Below, one piece after another: positions 46,655-58,492 of a stretch of DNA of 64,000 nt. The DNA is from Torreya grandis (Eukaryota > Streptophyta > Pinopsida > Cupressales > Taxaceae). Position 1 is the stretch's first letter, and the number at the start of each line of letters is the position of its first letter. Location: NCBI GenBank assembly GCA_037957365.1, contig JARHVA010000316.1:2193501-2257500 (forward strand), given 5' to 3'. Under the pieces are notes generated by a model. That model worked only from the letters and a program-made list of their open reading frames with translations. It had not been told where the DNA came from and did no database searches. A program made the translations under genes and the position numbers.

Positions 46655-47480
46655 TGATACAGGAGAATTCGAGTCCATTTATGATGTTGTATCAACCAAA
46701 CACATGAGTAATTCGTTGATAATAAATTGTAATAAAGTCCTTTTTGTTAGATTAGTCTACAATATATTTTCAAGCATCGTGATTCTTATTTGATTTTCTA
46801 CAAGTTTTGATTCTTCATTACGCATGTTGTGCAATAAATTGTAGGTGATTTGAAAATCCTGCGATAAGTTGCAGTATCATTATTGGGGAGACATAAGGAT
46901 CATTATGTAAAGGTTTTCATGGTAATCACTACTTTTAAATTCTTATGATTTTTTGGGACTTTCTTCAAGTGCACTTACTTTGAGCACACATATATTATGT
47001 TTTATTACCATCATGAATTATGTGTATTTAATAACTGTAATGCTTCTTAATTTGTTAATAATATTTAATATTTGTGGCCTTAGTGTGTTTTTGAAAGTAA
47101 TTAATATAAATGGGTGGATTGTGTATCTATATAAACACATCTTCTTCAATTGAAAAGGGATTTGATTCAAAATTAGTAAATAGTTCAAAGAGAGGTTGTG
47201 AGGAGTACTAAGATAGAGATTTGTGTGCAGATCTAGGAGAGGGTATTGGATTTGAGTCACTTGATTCACATTGTAGTGTTAATTTAATGTTTGTAAACCT
47301 GTGGGCATTGGTGGAATTGTATTGTATGTAATACTGTATTGTTTGTAATGGGTTTGATGTTGTGTCATCTCTCTTTTGAAGCAATAAAAAATATATCATT
47401 GTTATTGTATTTCCAATATGTAATTTTGGGTTGTGCGATCAAATATATCTCTTAAATTGAGAACTATAATTGTGATTACA
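46655..47480 (+). repeat. 5' LTR of gag-protease-only element
   Basis: TGATACAGGAG... to ...TGTGATTACA. It pairs with 49603-50429, sharing GTGTATCTATATAAACACAT, whose TATATAA is a good TATA box, and ACACATAAGGATCAT. Confidence 0.82.
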
Positions 47481-47899
47481 CCATTTGGTATCAAAACAAG
47501 GAAAATAACTTTGGGATTGAGATATCAATTTTGATGTTGTCCATTATTTGTGAAGGTGGGTAGAGAATATAGGAGAGTGAAAAAAGGTCTACATAGGATT
47601 GCAAGTGGTGCAGTAGCTGAAGGTTTTGAAAAGTTAAGATGTCGTAAAAAAGAGTAAGGTGAGGAGGCAAACTAATTAAGAATATGAGTGGAAGACTAGA
47701 TGATATTTCATAAATTTTGTGAATTATGCAGACAAGACTAGATATAGTAGAGGAATATAGAAGAAGAAGATTCATCTTGAGGGATGATGTGAGCGATGTA
47801 GAGTTCAAATCACAAGATGAAGATGAATAAGGAGATCCATCACATGAAAAGTTGGATGAGGGAGAAGAGAGGCTTATTAAATCCATATCTAAGATTGGA

Positions 47900-48640
47900 A
47901 GAGGAGCATGAATTAAGATTTCATGTTTTATTAGAACATTGAACCCATAAGAACTAATAGATTGGTTCACAAACATAAAAGAATAATTATAGAACTTGAT
48001 GAACTAGTGTATGATCACAAGACAAAGTTTACTTAGACAAAGATAAAGGGACACTCGGATCTATCGTGGAAGGACATACAAATTTAGATAAATCATAAAG
48101 GTAAATAAAAATCACATGTTGGGAAATGATGGTTATGAAATTAAAAGCCACATTTATGCCTTAAACTTATCATTTGGATATGTTGAAGAAGTTTCAAAAT
48201 CTCTGACAAAAAGAGCTAAGTGTGAAAGAATATATAGAGGAATTCTAAGAGATCACTATTTGGTCTTCTAATAGTGAGATGAACCAAGAGAAGATAGTGT
48301 GGTACATTAATGGAATATGATGGGTCATCTAAGATTATATTGGCATAATGGAAAAAGTGTATCGATATGTATTAAGAGTGAAAGATAAATTAGCACGTAG
48401 ATGAAGTAATGTGAGAGGAAAATCAAAGGCCAGAAATAACAAGGAACAATTGGTAGGAGTAATGAAGATACAGACACTATACAATCATCACAAGGAAAAG
48501 GAGGGTCATCTTCTGCAAAAGGTAGTAGAGGAAGAGGTATAAGTGGAATATCCAAAGGAAAATGTTTCATATTTGGAGAGGTAGTATATCACACATTTGA
48601 ATGCCCTCATGTGCATTTAGATAGTGTTAAGATAGGAAGT
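47900..48640 (+). pseudogene. gypsy gag with ruined zinc knuckle
   Basis: Plus-strand text around 47930-48300 follows chromovirus capsid: 'NPEELIDWFTNIKE', 'YEIKSHIYALNLSFGYVEE', and 'RYINGI' near 48302, separated by stops and shifts. At 48560-48612 a knuckle-like 'CFIFGEVVYHTFEC' keeps the first and last Cys, but the second Cys is Phe and the His is Tyr. The 161-codon minus-strand frame at 47491-47976 is an antisense shadow. Confidence 0.7.
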
Positions 48641-48809
48641 GGTGGTGTGCATGTCTTACAAATAGGTACAAAATTTGAAGAGATTCTTGTACATCATATA
48701 AAATATCCTGAGAAAGGGTAAAGTTTACTAGTAGTGAGGAGAGTCTTGATAGTCATAAGAAAGAGTGAAGATGTAAGGTAGTGCAGACATCTTTTCCAAA
48801 CCAAATGCA

Positions 48810-49150
48810 AGACAAAAATTAAATGTTGCATACTTATTATAGATAGTGGAAGCAATAATATTTTGGTATATGTAAGAATAGTAAAGAAATATCAATTGGT
48901 GTGAAAGGCACATCTAATACCATAAAGAGCATCATGGTTGATAGATGATCTAAAAAACATTGTGAAGGAATAATGTCAAGTGGAGATGATAATTAGTAAC
49001 TACATATACAAGGTTCTATGCAAGGTGATAGCAATGGATGGATGTCATATTTTGTTGCGGAGGCCATGACAGTATGACCATGAGATATTACATAATGGAA
49101 TGGACACATCCATATTATTAATCCACTGAATATGGAGAACATAGAGGATG
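48810..49150 (+). pseudogene. gypsy aspartic protease
   Basis: 'LIIDSGSNNILVYVRIVKKY' carries an intact D-S-G at 48842-48850. Further down, 'YIYKVLCKVIAMDGCHILLR' and 'QYDHEILHNGM' give the second half of the fold, including the conserved M-D-x-C-H-I-L-L-x-R-P region. A few stops interrupt it. After it, degraded sequence runs to the 3' LTR with no RT motif. Confidence 0.75.
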
Positions 49151-49602
49151 GGCACCAAATTAATTTAGTTTTGCATAGTAGAAAGGAGTACTTGAAATAG
49201 TTAGAATGTGTGAAGATGCAGATTGACACTACATATAAGAAAGAGAGTGGTTACATGGAAGAAAAGAGTATTACCATACAAAATAAGGTTAATAAGAGTG
49301 CAAACTAAAAAAAATGATTTTTTTGTAGTGGGTAATATCTCAACAGAGAAGTGGAAGAGTGGATTGCACAACATAAATAAAGGAAGTTGACCCAAGTGGA
49401 GTGGGAGTTGGTACAACAATGAGATGATTTTGGAGGAAGTCAATTTTTACCTAGTTTGCTAGTCAATCAAACTAGAATGTGAGATTATTCTTGCATGACA
49501 CAATGGTGTACCAAGACCTTTTGATTAGGTCAAAAGAGTGAGTTTCTCGCTCAGCTTAAGTGTTTGATAACCATTCTCACATATTTTATTTCTTGGGGTG
49601 TA

Positions 49603-50429
49603 TGATGGTCCTAGGAGCATTTGGGTCCACGCATAATCTTGCATCAACCAATAACATAAGTAGTTATTGATAGTACATTATAGTAAAGTCTTTTGTTGTT
49701 CTGTTAGTTTACAACATATTTTCCAGCATCAAGAATATTATTTGAGTTTTTGCAAGTTCTAGTTCTTCATTGCATAGGCCGTGTGATGAATTGTAAGTCT
49801 TTCTAGAAAATTCTATGACAAGTTACGATATCATTTCTAGGGACACATAAGGATCATGATGTAAAGGTTTTCATGATAATTGTTGGTTTTAAAATCTTGT
49901 AATTTCGTGTGACTTTATTCACGTGCACTTTCTTTAAGCACATATGTACTATGATATATTACCATCAAGAATTATGTTGTTTACTAATTTTAGTGCTTGT
50001 TGATGTGTCAAGAACATTTAATATTTTTAGTTTTAGTGGGTTATTGAAAGCAATTAAAGTAAATGGGTGGATTGTGTATCTATATAAACACATCCTCTTT
50101 GTTTGAAAAGGGATTCAATTTCAAAATAGGAAATATTCAAGGAGTGGTTTAAAAGGAATAGTGCGATAGAGATATATGAGTAGATCTAGGAGGGGCTATT
50201 TGAATTAAGTCACTTGATTGACATTACAATGTTAATTATTTTTGTAAGTTTACAGATATTTATGGAATTGTATTATGCGTAATACTATAAGGTTGGAGAT
50301 CAGTATCATGTTGTGTAATCTTTATTTGATGTAATAAAAACATTATCATTGTTATTGTATTTTTGTTGTGTAATTGTGGGCTGCACTATCAAAGACATGT
50401 CTTCAATGAGACCTCTAACTGCAACTACA
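49603..50429 (+). repeat. 3' LTR of gag-protease-only element
   Basis: TGATGGTCCTAGG... to ...GCAACTACA. It is preceded by TTCTTGGGGTGTA, a weak polypurine-like tract. It aligns with 46655-47480 at all landmarks. Confidence 0.82.
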
Positions 50430-50483
50430 TAAAAAATATAGTACCATATAATGGCCCCATGGCCTTTTTTATGTCAATCTATA

Positions 50484-50823
50484 TATGTTTTACACATTTT
50501 TTTAGATAGATATGATTTTGGTGAGATCTTTACCCTATATGCTTTTGACCAGAGCTCCAACCCTCTGAGACACAATCAGGGGCTTAGATCCCCAAGTACG
50601 TAAGTACCATAATTACCAATAATGGCCATAACTGGTCCGAGAATACGAATGAATGGCCATAACCAACATGAGAATACCATCAACGATCACAACCGATCCA
50701 ATACCAATGATCGACCACAACTAACCTCCAATACCATCTAAGATTTGAACCTGGTGGTGCTTATTGCAAACAAGTTGCTTTACCAACTCACCCACATCTC
50801 ATCAGTTATGTTTTACACATTTT
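50484..50823 (-). mobile_element. tRNA-derived SINE with perfect 17-bp target-site duplication
   Basis: TATGTTTTACACATTTT occurs at 50484-50500 and 50807-50823, identical at all 17 positions, bounding a 306-bp insert. On the minus strand the head reads GTGGGTGAGTTGGTAAAGCA (A-box-like) and, ~40 bp on, GGTTCAAATCT (B box), the layout of a pol III promoter in a tRNA-derived SINE. The tail toward 50501 is a short A-run merging with the duplication. Inside, ATGGCCATAACTGGTCC-type units repeat. The partner repeat (near 44005) shows the uninserted site. Confidence 0.85.
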
Positions 50824-51640
50824 GCTATGTATATCTAATTTGGTTCTAATCGAGTAATATTAATCCTTTTGTTAGCTTCCAAAAACTAACCCACATTTTT
50901 AATTCCCTAAGACAACATCTTGTTGTTTTGTGTGTTCAGTCCCCTTGACATGAACATACTACGAAATCTTGAAAACATGTCAAGGTTGTACTTTACATTA
51001 TTGAAATACTTTCTCTCTCCCCCCCAATGGGTTTGTTTATGCCTTTCCACATTTCCTAGTTCTAATTGTTAAAATTTGGTATGTGCATCAATGTTTTCAA
51101 TATTGAATTCATTTTAACCTATAAATATAAAAATATTAGAGTTCCCTTGAATACAAAAGCACAACCAATTACACATCTACCATTGAACATATCCCTGTTG
51201 CATGAGAGGCATATTTTTCTATTCCAAAGTTTCCATTAATATTATTGTTCTACTACATGGGATCTAATTGTTTGAGGGATAATTAGCGGGCACTAGCCAC
51301 TCAAACATTAACGCATGCCTCTAATCTATTTTAATGGACAATTTAGGTTAGATATTTAAATATTGCAACTATATGAGAGTTGGTTTATGTGAATTTAAGA
51401 TAAAATAATATAAAATAAAAACAACATGACATACGAACTCGTAAAATTATATTCTAATTATAAACATCTTATAAAAGTGAATTATATTATCTTAACAAAC
51501 TTTTTTAATCATATCCAAATTTCAAGATGACGGTCATCACAACTACTATTTCACATTTCAAATAAAAAGCAAATCCACCATGGAGATATGCTCATCCCAT
51601 AAAAACAAGAGACTAGTGTAAATGAAAGAGACGGATGAAG

Positions 51641-52440
51641 ATTATGCGGGGTCTTTAATAAGTGCACGATCCATCAATGGAAAATTTTATATCTATAAAT
51701 ATGCCTTTCAACTCCCTCCACGTAACTTATTCGCATGATTTCGTATATCATAATATGATTACGAATGATGGTTGGCTTGTGATATATCATTAATATTAAG
51801 CTTGAATTATAAGAATTGTGACATGGTAATTTTTTTAAATTAAATTTAGTTCTATGTTGAAAAGAAAGAAAGACAAAAATGATAATGAGAAAATGGGATC
51901 TTATATATAATAGTCTATATCTTTTTCATAGTGGTTGGTAGGATGATAAATCAGATTTTTATTTATTAATTTGGTTTTACAAGTTAGTTATTATATTTGT
52001 TATTTTTTATAATTATTTATCCATGTTATATGTGGTTTTGGACATGTGATTTTTATTGATTGGTTAATATTTTGATAACTTTAAATTTAGTTATTATGTT
52101 TTAAAGTATGACGTGAATTTTATATAATTTTTAAAAGTGTAATACCATTCTTTTTGTTATTTTGATTCGACAGGTAATTGTGTTAAATTTACATTTAAAT
52201 ATAAAAACATATTTTCAATAATAAAAATGTTTGCATAATTTTTCTCAAAATCATTTTGCTCATATACTTTGAGAGTGTTAAATATTTAATATATCTAAAT
52301 TTATAAAAGGCATGTTGCTTAAGCTTAGTCCTTCTTACAGTTACATTACTTGATTATTTACGGGATCTCAGAGATAATTCATAAGTTGTACATAATGTTG
52401 TTAATGAGTATGGTTTGATGAGTCTGTTAGGTGGTTGTTT
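51641..52440. other. AT-rich intergenic DNA
   Basis: No gene or repeat recognised. A patch at 51540-51640 resembles the short sequence found at 24300 and 44560. Confidence 0.5.
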
Positions 52441-54110
52441 TAGTGAAGTTTGTCTTTTATTCCATTAAGGATCAATGATCAGAGAAAATATTAAGGCTCA
52501 ATGGAAAAATTCATCTCTAAAATATTCGGTTCAACAAGAGAAAAAGCTTTAAAACTATCACTCTCTTAGACATGTTCTAAAAGCCCTTGATTATTCTATT
52601 CCTCATCAACTAGAAGTACATATTTCAAACTTAAATAAAATAATAGATGAATGTTGTATTGAACACCCACTTCAGTTTTGAGAAAAGAATAAACATGAAG
52701 CCGAAATCCCTAATCTTCATACCAAACATGTTCAAGGCAAAAATATTGTTCTTAACAAAGAATATGATGTGTAAGTTTGTGTCCAAGTTTAGGAACTTCT
52801 AAAAAGGGACTCATCCAATGTTCATCCTCACAATATTCATAAGTTTGTTTTATTATTTGAAATCACTCAAAAATCAAAACAAGAAAAGCTCGTATGGTCA
52901 TTGACTAAATACCATTGAATACCATAACTATTGATATCAAATGGCCTCTCCCAAACAAAGAAAAACTAATAAACAAAGTAAGCTATTGAAATATTCTCTC
53001 AAAGTTTGATTGTAAATATTATTATCACCAGAAATTTTTTTCTGAAAAGGATATTGAAAATATTGCTTTGTCAACTGCTCTAGGATTATATTAATAATTG
53101 GTAAGATCGTCTTACTTAAAGGATGCTCCAGCATAATTTCAAATAAGCATGGACTCAATATTTTTAGATCATTACCAATACAATGCAAGATATATTGATG
53201 ATTTCTTAGCTTTTTTTCTAATTATGAAGAGCATTGCAAGCATCTTGAGTTCTTTTTAGAACTTGTTGAGAGGCATGGAATTGTAATATCTTCAAATGAA
53301 AAACAAAAATAGTTTTTTAAAACAAAAATAGTTTTTTAAAACAAAAATTGAAAATTTTGGTATTATTCTCAAAAAAGGGGGAAAATACAAACAAAGCCAC
53401 ATATTTTAGAAAAAACAAGGTATTTCCTTGATACTCTTCAAAATATTGAGCATTGTAAAATATTATTTGGATGTTAGAATTGCATTAATAATTTTACTCA
53501 ACAACGTGTTGCCAAGACCAAGCCCATTTGAGAATGTATGTGTCCAAAGCCATTTGAATGGATGTATGAACCAACCAATGCAGTCAAACAACTAAAAGAA
53601 GGATGCCAATTATTGCTACTCCTTGAACAATAATCCTTTAACAATGTATCCAAGGATCTTTCAATGTTCAAACTAATGCATCAAAAGAAAACTAGTGAGG
53701 TCTACTCCTTATGTAATGACAAGCTAAGGAATTGTTGTTTATATATGCATCAAGACAATAAGAAAATCATGAAATTAATTACTAACCTATAGAAAAGGAA
53801 ATTATGGCTATTATAAAGTTAGTTGAAAAATGCAAACCATTACTTCTTCCTGAAGATTTTGTAATAAGGACTGATAGTAAAAACTTTACAATGACTTATG
53901 ATCAAGCACATCTCTTCCCAACTCTGCCATGAAAGATACATGTTGGCAATAATTGTTTTCTTAAAAAAATTCTTAGTCTAATTGATGCTCTCACTCAAGA
54001 AATGGCTTGCATAAACATGATCAAAGGAAGTAGTTCTTTTGGCTAACCTAGAGCACCTCCAATTCTCTTTGTACTAGCGTACCTTCTTGAAAAAGATATG
54101 GATGAAATAT
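52440..54110 (+). mobile_element. Endogenous pararetrovirus relic (Caulimoviridae-type RT-RNase H)
   Basis: Plus-strand text, broken by many stops and shifts, follows caulimovirid polymerase order. Pieces: an RT fingers stretch near 52885-53060; the RT active site Y-I-D-D (53191-53202) followed by 'EEHCKHLEFFLELVERHGIV'; the connection region near 53380-53600; and an RNase H part near 53795-53880 with an E-I-M-A helix and 'DFVIRTDSK'. No LTR, integrase or tRNA-type PBS is nearby, which separates it from the gypsy elements. A 19-bp unit is duplicated at about 53303-53340. The copy is inactive. Gymnosperm genomes are known to hold such viruses, but the genus is not assignable here. Confidence 0.72.
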
Positions 54111-54792
54111 TTTGGTCTTTTTATCTAATATATCACAACACATAATTTATTTGATAATCAAATCGTGGTGTGAAATAGGTGGTTACCATAAATAATAGAT
54201 AAAATTCTTCATGCTAGCTAATTTCATCTATACCACAAGTATAGCTATCATATTCAATCTATGTTAATCCTTAAAGATGGCCTAATTTATATTGAGATTT
54301 ATAATCCCATCACTATTGATATTTATATTCTCTGATATAATTTCCATCATTGGCATAATCAAGGTATGAGAAAAATCCATAAACTTTGTAAACTAGGATT
54401 TGTGAATCAGATATATTTCCCTCGAAATACATTTCAGAACCATGCAAATGATGTCAAAACAATACTTGACATAGAAATGAATGGACGTTTCAATAATATC
54501 CATTGTAAATTTGATAAAAAAAAATTCATTGTATGTGTGTTATGAAATTTTACATTTTGTCAAAATACCCCAATTGCGCTCTCATGGGAAATTAGAGGTG
54601 TTTACTGATAGGGATGGTAAAAAAATTTATAATGGGACATCGACTATGTATCCCAATAGACAAGGCTTGGGTCACTTGTTGAGATCTGTACTATCCTTCG
54701 AGCTTCCAAATGATGGAACATTTAGTGGTTTTCAGAGTAACATTATGAATGGATATGCATTTGAGGAGAATATTTTGGTCAACCCAAATTAA
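54110..54792 (+). pseudogene. Possible downstream part of the pararetrovirus relic
   Basis: After a degraded stretch, a 103-codon frame is open at 54481-54792; residues ~35-100 have composition like real protein ('GKLEVFTDRDGKKIYNGTST', 'PNRQGLGHLLRSVLSFELPN'). I do not recognise the domain. Position directly after the RNase H suggests it belongs to the same viral insertion, but it could be a separate gene fragment. Confidence 0.35.
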
Positions 54793-56085
54793 GTAATTTG
54801 GAGAGATAAAGTTTGGAAGGTTGAGGATATCTCAATAATTTATCTTTTGGTAGAAAATGATTCCTTTCATCGTGGAAATCATGCTAAAAAGGAAGATAGA
54901 ATTAAGGATACAACTTTCAGTATAGAACATGAAGATTATTTTTACATATGGGATCACGTGATATTTTAAGGGTCAAATAGAATAGAGGCTTTGATATCAC
55001 TATTGAATTCTTCATATTTTGCATTTGGATAAAAAAATAAGTCCATGAGGAACCATATAAGGTATGTTGTGCATTTTTTTTACCAATTTTTTTATCACAA
55101 ATGGTTAAGAAATGTCAAAAGAAGTCAAAGTTGGTCAAAGTCAAAATTCTTATTTTCAAGAAAATTCATCTTCATAAAGTTAATATTTGTCTAAAATGCA
55201 AAAAGATTGAAAAGTCCTTATGTTTTTCTTTGGAAAATTCAAGTGCAAAAGACCCTATCAGATCCTGTAACCAATGTAGGTAGATCTAGAAAATCCCAAA
55301 TCTTTTATCAATAGACCTATCTAACCCTGATACATGTGAAAACATAACCCATAGATCCTACAAGGCCTACCAACATAACCCTAAAAACTTAATAGGCGTG
55401 CTGACAATACCCCCAAAGTTCAATACCTATGCAGGTATAACTCATAGAACTTGCAACCAGGGCTAAAAACACCCCCTAAGTTTGATGCCTCTGTAAGCAA
55501 CCTTCTCAAACTCTGACAATCCCAATTACAACTTTTCAAAAAAATAATTTTTTGACTCAACACTTTAATTGCATCTTCATCAAGGGAAGTGTTGTGTAGG
55601 TTCTTCATCCAAATAGGAGGATTTTATCAAATATCAAATCAAACATCATAATCTCCACACAGGTAGTTAGATTGCATCAAATGTCAACCTTAGGTCCCAA
55701 GACAAAAGAAAGCACAGATACAAACTTTGGGCTCATAGAGTTTATAGTTTTCTAGTAAAGAATAAATGTAGTGTATAAAACATATTCTGGTCATAACATT
55801 CATAATAGCAGACTACCTCAAGTAGTTGATTTTCCAACTTCAATGCAATGTATAGAGCTAGCCATGACAATGGATAAGTAATATGATATAGATAAGAGAT
55901 AAGTCAAAAATTCATTTGACGTTATTAACACCAAATGAAAATTTAAGTCAAAATCAAAATTTTCAAAAAAGTCTTGATTTTTATGCCAATATGGAGACCA
56001 AATTCTATAGATAAATTTTGACTATAAACACTTGGTATAAAAACTTCATCTCTATCTAATAAAATCAAGAGGGAGAATTTCAGCT
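54793..56085. other. Unassigned sequence
   Basis: Contains a Lys-rich 60-codon plus frame at 55101-55283 and a 62-codon minus frame at 55608-55420, neither with a recognisable motif. Between 55300 and 55520 short phrases such as ACATAACCC and CTACAAGGCCTAC recur loosely. Confidence 0.45.
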
Positions 56086-57250
56086 CTGTTAGTAGAGGGG
56101 TCAAAATACGACACCTCTATAAGCAGAGGGGTCAGAATTTAACACCTTTACAAGTAGAGGGGTCAGAATCTGACACCCTAGCAAGCAAAAATTGGCAAAA
56201 CATGGTCTAATCTCCCCCAGGCCATAACTTTGGTATACAAACTCTATTTTCACTCCCATTCAATGCGTTGGAAAGATAACTTGATGAATAATATTTTTCA
56301 TTAAGGACACATGATTGTATACGTTCAAATTAAACTTCTAAAATTAATGGGGATAATCATAATTTTCCAAGCAAGGTGTAATTCTAGACTATCAAAATTG
56401 AAATGCCTTACCTCATAAAGTTCCTCAATGGGTTCCAGAATAATCAAGAAGAAAATCAAAAGTTTCCTAAATATTTTTCTTTTTATAATTTGAAACCCAT
56501 ACAAGTAGAGGGGTTTTAATCTAACACCCTTTCAAGTAGAAGGGTTAAAATCTAACAACCTTCCAAGTAAAAATTGTCAAAACAAGTTTTAATATCCCCT
56601 GGGCCATAACTTTTGCATCCAAACTCCATTTTGGATTTTGTTCAATGCATTGGAAATATAATCTTATGAATAAAATTTTATCGTAAAGACTCATTTTACA
56701 AAAACTTCATCTTGAACTTAAAAAATCAAGGGGGAAAATTACAACTACCAAAGTAGGGTGAAGTTCCCACAGGGTCAAAAACAAGGTCTAATCTTCCTCG
56801 GGCCATAACTTTTGCATCCAAACTCCAATTTGGCACTCATTTGATGCATTGGAAAGATAATTTGATGGGAAAAAAACCTCAAGGATACATGGTGAAAATA
56901 TTTCATTTTTCAACTTATAAAATCAAGGGGAGAAAAATACTTGAAGAAATAGCGTGAAGTTTCTTGTTTTCAAGTCATGCAAAACTGTCAAGTCACATTT
57001 TGCATGTTGTGTGAATTGGCCATTGAACTTTTGAAAGTTGTGAAAAAATACAAACATGATTTTCAAGTCATTCAAATTGGTAATTACACTTTTTAAAGTT
57101 GTACACATATGTTAATGCATTTTTCCAACTTTTAAATCATGAAAAAACACTAACATACTTTTGCAAGTCATCCAAATTGGTCATTGCACTTTTGCAAGTT
57201 ATGCAAATTTCTCAATACATTTTTTAAAGTTTTAAGTTATGTGTTTTCAC
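56086..57250. repeat. Internally repetitive block
   Basis: A ~31-bp unit AGTAGAGGGGTCAGAAT... occurs at 56092, 56124 and 56154 and again at 56504 and 56535. A longer module around GGCCATAACTTTTGCATCCA and TGCATTGGAAAGATAA appears at 56220, 56601 and 56801. From 56940 a third pattern takes over (CAAGTCATTCAAATTGG and TTTTGAAAGTTGTG-like units, four times to 57220). The function is not known to me. Confidence 0.75.
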
Positions 57251-58492
57251 TACCATGATTTTGAAATCTCATAAAAATGTATAAAAGGTGATTACGTAGT
57301 ATAACCACCCATTGTAACCTATAAATAAGAGTTTGAAACTAATTTTTAAAATCAACTTCAATTGAACTCAAGTTGACATTTTTTGGTTGGATTTTTGACA
57401 ATATGAGAAGTTTTGTTAATATGAAAGGAAGGAGTTTGTATGTATAACTCTATGAAGGATCAATACAAAAATGATTTACAAGAATTTGTGCCACAAGTGT
57501 TTTCTAGATGAATGATATGCATGAGTGTGCCAATCTATTTTGATTCTCATTCTTTCATTTTGCTAAAACACTATTGTTAGATAGTCAGTGAAGGGAAAAA
57601 TTTTGGTGTAGAAAGTTATATTAAATATACATTAGTAATTCTTGTCATTGTGAAACTTTGGTGGGATTAAGAATAGTATTTTATCCCTATTTTTATTGGG
57701 AAATGCAAGGTTCTTGAATATACTTATTTGTAAAGCTATCCAATCTCCTTGGTGTATTTAACATGCTCTTGTGTCCATAATATGTCTTTCTCATTCCATT
57801 TTTATGATAAGGGCTTACCATGTTACAATATTGAATCTTAAGCTATACTAGTGAGTCTTTGTGTTTAATTACCTAGGGTTGTCTTTCATCTTTTCCAGGG
57901 TTATCATAACAACTTTTATGTTTAACTAGCTAGAATAATCCCTTTCTTCCTTTCTCTTTTCCTTTATATTTACCCCTTCTTCCCATCATTCCATTCATTT
58001 CCTTTTTATCTTATTTTTGTACTTTCTATTTAAAATTATGAAACCCCCATAGAAAACATTTTTGTTGTAAATAGTTGTGAATAACTCTTTCCTTGCTTTC
58101 CCTTTTTGGTTTTCAATAAAGGTAGCTTTGTCTGATAATAGGAGAAGGACTTTGTCCCCAGATTGTTGAATGATGTAATGACTCTGTTCTAACACTATTG
58201 ACTGAAATTCTTACATTTGTCCCCCTGATAAAAAATTTAGACAATACTATGGAAAACTACTTGGCTGACCTAGAATATTTATAACTACCCCATGTTGAAT
58301 TATATAATTATAATGTTCCATATTTGACAGCTTCTATCAAAATCAAGACTATAATGTAATAATAAATCCTACAAAGGTATTTTCATGGAATGATTCTAAT
58401 AACATAGTTCATGAATTTTTGTTTCATAAAAAATATATATAGCCCATGTACTATTCTAAAAATAATATTAGATCCATTAATTATAACATAAG
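57251..58492. other. Intergenic DNA, one TATA-like site
   Basis: TATAAATA at 57320-57327 in CCTATAAATAAGAGTTTGAA is promoter-like, but no frame follows it. A 66-codon minus frame at 58195-57995 shows no motif. The rest is AT-rich. Confidence 0.4.

Larger units (their letters stand above)
46655..50429 (+). mobile_element. Non-autonomous LTR retrotransposon (gag-protease only)
   Basis: LTRs 46655-47480 and 49603-50429 (both ~826 bp) flank an internal region of only ~2.1 kb. The PBS follows the 5' LTR (TTTGGTATCAAAACAAGG, 47484-47501). Gag and protease relics are present, but no RT, RNase H or integrase, and there is no room for them. The flanks GAAAT (46650-46654) and TAAAA (50430-50434) do not match, but the partner repeat at 43440-44720 shows the empty site near 43946. 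Gag and protease type place it with Ty3/gypsy chromoviruses. Confidence 0.82.
46170..51640. repeat. ~1.3 kb repeat, second copy, split by two insertions
   Basis: The outer parts 46170-46654, 50430-50500 and 50824-51640 together match 43440-44720. The first break is the LTR element 46655-50429 and the second is the SINE 50501-50806 with its duplication. Removing both gives ~1.37 kb, close to the partner's 1.28 kb. Confidence 0.75.

Noticed and set aside
47491..47976. 161-codon minus-strand frame
   Set aside because: It is antisense to the gag region of the plus-strand LTR element and has Ser/Leu-rich low-complexity composition.
50501..50806. Possible functional tRNA gene on the minus strand (A and B boxes)
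   Set aside because: No acceptor or anticodon stem can be folded, and the sequence is bounded by a 17-bp target-site duplication, so it is a SINE.
52440..54110. Considered another Ty3/gypsy RT
   Set aside because: No LTR, PBS or integrase is nearby, and RNase H plus flanking blocks resemble caulimovirid polymerase. Some doubt remains because of decay.
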